64,000 nt of DNA, from contig AP025580.1 in the NCBI GenBank assembly GCA_022846035.1, positions 1,798,001-1,862,000 on the forward strand, in the 5' to 3' direction. The position numbers were made by a program, and so were the translations under genes. The first letter of the stretch is position 1, and the number at the start of each line of letters is the position of its first letter. Below, piece after piece: positions 59,147 through 64,000 of the stretch. The notes beneath the pieces are model-generated. The model worked only from the letters and a program-made list of their open reading frames with translations, had not been told where the DNA came from and made no database searches. This DNA is from Christensenellaceae bacterium. Lineage in GTDB: Bacteria; Bacillota; Clostridia; Christensenellales; Christensenellaceae.

Positions 59147-60512
59147 AATTTCGGGACTCCTTTCTTTGAGATTTTTCTTCCTCTGCCTTTACTTGCGAAA
59201 GGGTATCGGCAATCAAGCCTGACCTTTCTGCAATCCCGTCGCAGAGCTTTACTTCTTTGCGAAGCTCTTTTAAGCGTTCGGAGATAGCAGAGATCTTCGC
59301 CTTTGCCGCCGACAGCCGTTCATCTGTAATATCTACTTTTCGTATTTCGTTTCGGAGATGTGTTCTGTCGGCGGTGAGAGCTTTGATTTCATCCTCAACC
59401 GACCGCTTATATGAAAATAGCTGCTCGTCCGTACCGATGTGGTGCCTGCCGAGCAGCGTTATCTGTTTGGTGAGTTCGTCCATCTTCATCAAATCGTCTT
59501 TGAGAAGATAATGAAGCCTCGCCGTATTCTGTTGTTTCTGATTGTGCTTCGGAAGGTAGCCGAGCCGATAGCAGTAGTAAAGATACAAGCCGTAAAGTCC
59601 GCCGACCTTTTGGATTTTGTGTTCTCTTGTGGACAGGCGGTACTGCCGGACGATATATGTCTTTGGCTGGAACGGCTTGAACACGATATTATCCCTGTTG
59701 GCGATAAGCCGTTCAAGGATTTTCTCTTTGGTGTATTCCTCGCCGAGCCGGTAAGTCCGTATCGGTTTTTCACTGCCTTTCGGCGTGACCGTCGCATATT
59801 TGCGGTTGGGACTGAAATTCGAGTGATAGCCCATCACGCCTAACTCATACTGGAACTGCCGCAGATTGCGGCTCATCGCAATCGCTTCGTCAATCGCTTT
59901 TTTGGCGTTGTTGTATCGGGTGGGCATACCCGCCTCGTCCTTCTTGGTAAGATAGGCGGGCGATCTGTGCAGCTCCGGCTTTTCCACAATGGACAGCTTG
60001 TGTTCCAAGCAGATCTCATCGGCGATATGCCGGAAGTAGTACCAAGACTTTTCTTTGTCTTTAAGCCGCTTCCCATCTGCGAAGGAAACAGAGTTGATGA
60101 CAAAATGGCAGTGGAGATGTTTCGTATTCAGGTGGGTAGTGACGACCACCTGAAACCGCTTGCCCCACATCTTTCTTGCAAACTCCATTCCGATCTGCTG
60201 CGCCTGTTCGGGCGTGACCTCGTTTTCCTTGAAGCTCAGATACCCGTGATATGCCTGAATCCCGTCCGTCTTACCGAACTGTTCCTTGACGGTAATGAAC
60301 TGGTCACGAGCCATCGCCACATTGCAGTTGATCCCGTCGCAGAAAAACTCGTGTTCCGTTTTCTCCTCGTCCTTCGCATAGGCAAGCACATCTTTGAGCG
60401 CCTGATAATCTTCGGCAGAATATTCGGGGTTGGCGGTCTTTTCAGGATTGGTCGTATAGTCGAGTACCTGACCGATCCGGACGCTTACCTTCCAAAGCTT
60501 TGTTACCGCCAT
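59130..60512 (-). CDS. Relaxase/mobilisation nuclease (MobA/VirD2-type)
   Basis: This 460-aa relaxase nicks oriT and stays linked to the transferred strand. The N-terminus TKLWKVSVRIGQVLDYTTNPEKT holds the probable catalytic Tyr. The metal-binding His cluster is TTHLNTKHLHCHFVINSVSF (about residue 135). A C-terminal region of coiled coil (RTHLRNEIRKVDITDERLSAAKAKISAISERL) follows. It overlaps mobC at its start and pcfB at its end. It is the key enzyme of the element's DNA processing and suggests a nearby oriT. Confidence 0.94.
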   Translation of the reverse strand: MAVTKLWKVSVRIGQVLDYTTNPEKTANPEYSAEDYQALKDVLAYAKDEEKTEHEFFCDGINCNVAMARDQFITVKEQFGKTDGIQAYHGYLSFKENEVTPEQAQQIGMEFARKMWGKRFQVVVTTHLNTKHLHCHFVINSVSFADGKRLKDKEKSWYYFRHIADEICLEHKLSIVEKPELHRSPAYLTKKDEAGMPTRYNNAKKAIDEAIAMSRNLRQFQYELGVMGYHSNFSPNRKYATVTPKGSEKPIRTYRLGEEYTKEKILERLIANRDNIVFKPFQPKTYIVRQYRLSTREHKIQKVGGLYGLYLYYCYRLGYLPKHNQKQQNTARLHYLLKDDLMKMDELTKQITLLGRHHIGTDEQLFSYKRSVEDEIKALTADRTHLRNEIRKVDITDERLSAAKAKISAISERLKELRKEVKLCDGIAERSGLIADTLSQVKAEEEKSQRKESRNYEQRR

Positions 60513-60844
60513 TTCAATCCGCTTTTTTCAGGACGCAGAAATTCACGCTCAATCGCCGCCTGAAACTTGTGCCACCTCAGCGCCTCGTTCTTCAGCATTT
60601 GCGAGTCCACAAAGCCGAGGGCGTTCGCTTTAATGGCAAGCTGATTGATGTTGTTGCCGATAGCGGAAAGCTCCCGCATAGCGTCATAAAATCTCTCGTC
60701 CGGTTTTTCTCTCGGCTCATAGCCACGAATCAGCAAACGGATCAGCGCCGCTTCGGTCAGGCAGGCTTTCTTTGCTTTCTTCTGCAAATCCTGAGCTTCC
60801 TGACGGTCAAACCAAATATGTTTGTCTACATTCCGTTTCCTCAT
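60503..60844 (-). CDS. mobC: MobC relaxosome protein
   Basis: This 113-aa ribbon-helix-helix accessory protein helps the relaxase bind oriT. It has IWFDRQEAQDLQKKAKKACLTEAALIRLLIRGYEP (RHH, about 10-44) and the MobC signature AIGNNINQLAIKANALG. Its ATG overlaps the stop of the DUF3789 gene (ATGA). Confidence 0.93.
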   Translation of the reverse strand: MRKRNVDKHIWFDRQEAQDLQKKAKKACLTEAALIRLLIRGYEPREKPDERFYDAMRELSAIGNNINQLAIKANALGFVDSQMLKNEALRWHKFQAAIEREFLRPEKSGLKWR

Positions 60845-60972
60845 TTCTCATAATCCTCCTTTCGGGCGTTAGAGCCGCCGTGGATTCGGTTGATCTGCAT
60901 AAGGCACATTATCGAGATACCGACAACGCCGCCGAGCAGGAAGCCTATCATAAAGAATATAAATTCGTGCAT
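60841..60972 (-). CDS. DUF3789-like small membrane protein
   Basis: A 43-aa protein with one membrane helix (FIFFMIGFLLGGVVGISIMCLMQINR) and the DUF3789 pattern GFLLGG...MQINR. It starts at ATG 60972 and ends in the mobC start. Function unknown. Confidence 0.8.
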   Translation of the reverse strand: MHEFIFFMIGFLLGGVVGISIMCLMQINRIHGGSNARKEDYEK

Positions 60973-61003
60973 AGTCAAAATCCTTTCCTGTATTGGGGTA
61001 TTA

Positions 61004-61097
61004 GGGGCAGCCCCTGACGAGCTTTTACTGTTTGAATCCCGTTTGGGGATACAAACAGTCTGCTCGCTAAGCTAACGCAGACCTGTCGGGCTGCCCC
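61004..61097. other. Candidate origin of transfer (oriT)
   Basis: Nested inverted repeats stand between the DUF3789/mobC/relaxase genes and the YodL gene. The outer arms are GGGGCAGCCC (61004-61013) and GGGCTGCCCC (61088-61097). The inner hairpin is ACTGTTTG-AATCCC-GTTT-GGGGAT-A-CAAACAGT (61027-61059). The position next to mobC and the relaxase gene and the structure fit an oriT; the nic site cannot be placed. Confidence 0.6.
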
Positions 61098-61112
61098 GTA
61101 TTTTCCTGAAAC

Positions 61113-61877
61113 TTATCGTTCTTTGTCCGCCCTGTCGGGCTTAAACGGCTCGATCTCAATCCCGTGTGCGGTTTCGTGGAATCGCTCAGGATACTGAAAA
61201 AGCCGTTTGTATTTCAGTAGTTGTTCGCTCGATAAGCTGCTGTATTTCTCATCGCCGACATTGGAACGGGCAATAAAAAAATCGCCGTGAATGATGTCGG
61301 CGACCTCTCTTGTTTTTTCTTTATATACCGCCCGATTCATCGGCAGCTTTTCCTGTTTCCCGTCACGGTTGCAAACGATAGCGGCGTCATCTTCAAAGGG
61401 CATATACTCGTCTAAGCCGCCTCCGCCGACCAGTTCTTTCATCGCTTCATAGGTGTTCGGTATCTCCTTTACAATCGGAGATTTACCCACCGGAACGAGC
61501 AGTACGGAGATTTTCTCCTGCTCTGCAAGCGATAAGCAATGGTCGCTGATCTGCGTCTTTTCAGGCTCAAAGGAAACGGTCTGAAATCCGAAGCTGTCGC
61601 AATATCCGAAGTAGCTTTTCCCTGTATTCCCGTCAACAATCTCTACTACATCGGACACGGACATAGACCGCCCTATATATCCTGCGGGATGTTCCAGATT
61701 GAAAATTTGATAAAGCTTTTCCAGCGTGAAGCAGTTTACTTCTCCCTCAAACACCTTGTCGTAAAGGCTGCTGTCGATCTCTGAGCTGCCTTGAAATTTG
61801 GGCAGGCTCTCATAATTCATAAAGGCGACATTGTTGGCGTCACGCTTCATATTGATCTGATAAATTCGTACATTCAA
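61113..61877 (-). CDS. YodL/DUF3846-domain protein
   Basis: This 254-aa protein has an N-terminal YodL-like domain (VRIYQINMKRDANNVAFMNYESL, then MSVSDVVEIVDG...YFGYCDSFGFQTVSF, about 1-105). A DUF3846-like module follows (EKISVLLVPVGKSPIVKEIPNTYEAMKELVGG, about 124-157, with IVCNRDGKQEKLPMNRAV). This pairing is common in clostridial conjugative elements; function unknown. It overlaps the DUF3991/Toprim gene by four bases. Confidence 0.82.
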   Translation of the reverse strand: MNVRIYQINMKRDANNVAFMNYESLPKFQGSSEIDSSLYDKVFEGEVNCFTLEKLYQIFNLEHPAGYIGRSMSVSDVVEIVDGNTGKSYFGYCDSFGFQTVSFEPEKTQISDHCLSLAEQEKISVLLVPVGKSPIVKEIPNTYEAMKELVGGGGLDEYMPFEDDAAIVCNRDGKQEKLPMNRAVYKEKTREVADIIHGDFFIARSNVGDEKYSSLSSEQLLKYKRLFQYPERFHETAHGIEIEPFKPDRADKER

Positions 61878-62830
61878 CGCTCATAGCTCCTTTCTTTGGA
61901 TTTGTAAATTCCAAGCTGTATGCAGAGGTAATCGTTATAGTCCTTGCCTTTCTTCGGCGGCTCGTTAAAGACCTCGTACCGCTTTGGCAAGATGATTTTC
62001 AGCGCCTTAGCCGCTTTTCTTCCTGCGCTGTCGTTATCAAAATGGATATGAATTTGCCGGATATGCGGCTTTTCTTCAAGGTATCGCACAAGGGCGGCGG
62101 GGGTAGTGCTGTCCTCGATTTTCTCTTTCGGAAGGTAAACGCCCGCAAGGGAAACAAGGTTTTCCTGCCGCCAGTCCCTGCCGGACAGCTTGGAAAGTGT
62201 TGCGTAGGAAAGCAGGTCAATGGCACATTCAAAAAGGTGTACCTCGCTGCTTGCACTGTCTGCTAACCGAAAAGAATAGTGCTTATCGCTGCCGGAGCAG
62301 TCGCCCAAAATACGGCGGCTGTTGGTCGCACGGAAAGCGGCGTATTTCGGTTTTTGCTTTTCATCAAAGCCTACGAAAACAATGTTATGGTAGGGCAGGC
62401 TCTCAAAGATAACGCCTTTTTTGATACATTCATCAGTAATTGTTCCGTCAATCCCTCTGCTAAAAAGGTAGTCCCTGATTTTATCGGTCGTTTTGCTTTT
62501 TTCGGGCAGTAGGAGAATTTTCGGCTTTTCCTCCCGCTTTGGTCTGACGGTCAACGTAGGCATAACCGCCGCCTTGCCCATCAATGTCTCAACCGCCTCC
62601 ACAAAAGAAATGCCCCTGACTTTCACAAGATAGTCAAGGGCGTTATATCCGCCGATCCGCTGCGACCACCACATCCATTTGCCGTTTGAAATCTTTAAGC
62701 TGTCGTGGGTACGGGTAGTGTAGTTGTTGCCTGAAATCCGTACCAGCTCGTGCGGCTCACAGTTTTGCAGATAGGTCAAAAGGTCAATCTGCCGAGCCTG
62801 CTCGATTACCTCCGGTGCTATATATGGCAC
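61874..62830 (-). CDS. DUF3991/Toprim primase-like protein
   Basis: This 318-aa protein has an N-terminal DUF3991 domain (YTTRTHDSLKISNGKWMWWSQRIGGYNALDYLVKVRGISFVEAVETLMG) and a C-terminal Toprim domain (Glu in VHLFECAIDLLSYA, Asp pair in IHIHFDNDSAGRKAAKAL). It probably primes replication of the transferred strand. The start is taken as GTG 62830, four bases after the stop of the DUF3848 gene and preceded by AGGTGA; the frame runs further upstream but overlaps that gene. Confidence 0.88.
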   Translation of the reverse strand: MPYIAPEVIEQARQIDLLTYLQNCEPHELVRISGNNYTTRTHDSLKISNGKWMWWSQRIGGYNALDYLVKVRGISFVEAVETLMGKAAVMPTLTVRPKREEKPKILLLPEKSKTTDKIRDYLFSRGIDGTITDECIKKGVIFESLPYHNIVFVGFDEKQKPKYAAFRATNSRRILGDCSGSDKHYSFRLADSASSEVHLFECAIDLLSYATLSKLSGRDWRQENLVSLAGVYLPKEKIEDSTTPAALVRYLEEKPHIRQIHIHFDNDSAGRKAAKALKIILPKRYEVFNEPPKKGKDYNDYLCIQLGIYKSKERSYER

Positions 62831-62834
62831 AAGA

Positions 62835-63164
62835 TCACCTGCTTTCTCTGCTTTTATCCCGCTTGAGTACATCATTTGCCCGTGTTTCAATGGAATCACG
62901 GATGGTATCCATATGCTCCACTTCTCTGTCCCTAAACTCTTTATAGACATCATCAAGCGGACACGGGGAGCGTAGCAAAGCCTTTGCCTGTTTCGGAGAA
63001 AGCTCCATTTCTTCCATACACATCACGATGTCCTCTCTCATCGTGTACTCGTAGGTATGATTCAGAATTTCCTCCGGCGGCTGAGCAAGCAGCCAATCTC
63101 TGTACTTGTCCTGCTCGGCTTTCATCTTGTCGTAGAGCAGGGCGTTGTAGTCTGTTTCGCCCAT
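62835..63164 (-). CDS. DUF3848-like protein
   Basis: This 109-aa acidic helical protein (ETDYNALLYDKMKAEQDKYRDWLLAQPPEEILNHTYEYTMREDIVMCMEEMELSPKQAKALL in outline) is typical of the first gene of transfer operons in Tn1549-like elements. ATG 63164 follows AAGGAGG. The longer frame to 63218 overlaps the hairpin leader and is not used. Confidence 0.8.
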   Translation of the reverse strand: MGETDYNALLYDKMKAEQDKYRDWLLAQPPEEILNHTYEYTMREDIVMCMEEMELSPKQAKALLRSPCPLDDVYKEFRDREVEHMDTIRDSIETRANDVLKRDKSRESR

Positions 63165-63187
63165 AAGCGAACACCTCCTTAAACAAA

Positions 63188-63228
63188 AATATAGCCGCCT
63201 GATTTTTTCTAAAACCAAGCGGCTATGT
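63188..63228 (-). terminator. Hairpin upstream of the transfer operon
   Basis: ATAGCCGC (63191-63198) and GCGGCTAT (63219-63226) form a hairpin with an AT-rich loop and ATTTTTG after it on the minus strand. It may terminate the cargo transcript or attenuate the transfer operon that starts 24 bases later. Confidence 0.65.
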
Positions 63229-63369
63229 AACGGTATTTGTTATTTGATAATGCCTTGCTATACTTGTTTGACGAACGCAATAAAGGTAAATACGTCCAGT
63301 TTTTTTATCATCTACTATATATTTCCTTTATTAAATTCGTGACAGAAATCTGCCACGATAATCAACATA

Positions 63370-63789
63370 TCAAAACCAATTTGCCTTTTCATCTCTAAAT
63401 CGAGGTTGATCGCCATATTGATACGGATTATAGTTATTACGGTTGCAGCCAAATTCTTTTAAAGACTTAATTTTGTTATCATCCGTCCACTCTACAAGTG
63501 AAATGCCGTCAAATTCTTCTACGCTTCCAGAATTCATTTCATTTTTGAAGTACCATTCCACGATAGTCTGATTACCTTTATGGAAAAACTGCTTAATGTC
63601 CCAAATAAGGACTTTGCCCCGTGTATTCCACTCATCAAACCAATGCTTAACAGTTTTTCGATCCTGATATTTTGGACTCCAGCTTTCTGTATAAACCACA
63701 TCTTCTGTAAAAATATCGTCTATGCCCAAGTTCTGTTGTTTCAGCCACATATCAAACCATTTACGGATAATGTTTTCCCTCTCATTCAT
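63370..63789 (-). CDS. SnoaL/NTF2-like protein
   Basis: A 139-aa protein of the SnoaL-like polyketide-cyclase group: ENIIRKWFDMWLKQQNLGIDDIFTEDVVYTESWSPKYQD and TIVEWYFKNEMNSGSVEEFDGISLVEWTDDNKIKSLKEFG. It is a small cone-shaped fold with many functions, from ligand binding to isomerisation. ATG 63789 follows GAGG. It lies 17 bp after the hydrolase gene. Confidence 0.82.
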   Translation of the reverse strand: MNERENIIRKWFDMWLKQQNLGIDDIFTEDVVYTESWSPKYQDRKTVKHWFDEWNTRGKVLIWDIKQFFHKGNQTIVEWYFKNEMNSGSVEEFDGISLVEWTDDNKIKSLKEFGCNRNNYNPYQYGDQPRFRDEKANWF

Positions 63790-63806
63790 TATTAAAAACC
63801 TCATCT

Positions 63807-64000
63807 CTATCTTTCTGCCCAAAAGTTTTGTAAAATACTGACCAACTCATTCGGATTATCTTTGTTGACTTCGTGACCGGAATCATCTACAATGACCAGC
63901 TTACTGTTTTTCATTGATTCGTGAAACCTCTTTGCGCTCTCCATATTCGTTTTATCCTTTGCACCGCAAAGAATAAGGGCAGGACACTCAAGTGCCGCCG
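63807..64000 (-). CDS. Alpha/beta hydrolase, 5' end outside window
   Basis: These last 64 residues show the C-terminal half of an alpha/beta hydrolase. CPALILCGAKDKTN is the strand before the acid residue (Asp in GAKDKT) and VIVDDSGHEVN carries the catalytic His in the SGHEV context. The gene continues past the right edge; with the SnoaL-like gene it forms cargo that may modify a small molecule. Confidence 0.78.
   Translation of the reverse strand, partial: AALECPALILCGAKDKTNMESAKRFHESMKNSKLVIVDDSGHEVNKDNPNELVSILQNFWAER

Noticed and set aside
1-64000. CRISPR array
   Set aside because: No series of regularly spaced direct repeats was seen; the only repeats are the hairpin pair, IS duplications and operator copies.

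Overview
The window looks like chromosome of an anaerobic, low-to-mid GC Gram-positive bacterium of the class Clostridia. Signs are lipoprotein and sortase-type surface proteins, an RsgI-type anti-sigma factor, a SpoVB/MurJ-type flippase, a Tn1549/Tn916-like conjugative element and mostly AGGAGG ribosome binding sites. The genus cannot be fixed from this sequence.

Region A (1-10.1 kb, minus strand) is a bacterial microcompartment (BMC) locus. In transcription order it encodes a PduL-type phosphotransacylase, a flavoprotein-like protein, two pentameric vertex proteins, a CoA-acylating aldehyde dehydrogenase, a PduS-like Fe-S flavoprotein, a PduT-like trimer shell protein, a hexamer shell protein, two more vertex proteins, a second hexamer protein, a deoxyribose-phosphate-aldolase-like protein, a GntR regulator, a zinc alcohol dehydrogenase and a D-2-hydroxyacid dehydrogenase cut by the window edge. 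Aldehyde to acyl-CoA to acyl-phosphate is clear. The aldehyde-generating enzyme is not: the only candidate is the aldolase homologue, and it lacks the catalytic residues of its family. Two promoters carry the same 11-bp palindrome, probably the GntR operator.

Region B (10.1-16.4 kb) holds housekeeping and envelope genes: flippase, Ohr, Lgt, a three-gene module (His-rich secreted protein, ECF sigma factor, RsgI-like anti-sigma factor) and a HAD acid phosphatase. Region C (16.5-21.8 kb) is a small mobile or accessory patch with a serine recombinase, an XRE regulator, a sortase-anchored InlB-repeat protein and two small conserved genes. Region D (21.8-26.9 kb) is core: tmRNA, smpB, rnr, secG, dus and an anchored protein of unknown function.

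Region E (27.1 kb to the right edge) is an integrative conjugative element of the Tn1549/CD1105-CD1118 type. It starts with a tyrosine integrase and four tandem excisionase-like genes. A PemK/MazF-like gene, a sigma-like factor and an XRE/ImmA switch with mirrored divergent promoters follow. The cargo at 34.5-44.8 kb is a CAT-like acetyltransferase, a GyrI-like protein, a flavodoxin and two ABC transporter operons, one hit by an IS element with an 8-bp target duplication. The transfer operon (44.9-63.2 kb, minus strand) contains a CHAP hydrolase, sortase B, VirB4, PrgI, VirB6, a pilin-like protein, VirD4, ArdC-like, PcfB, relaxase, MobC and replication/accessory proteins. A group II intron splits virB6, and the inferred splice restores its frame exactly. 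More cargo begins at the right edge and the element's right end is outside the window.
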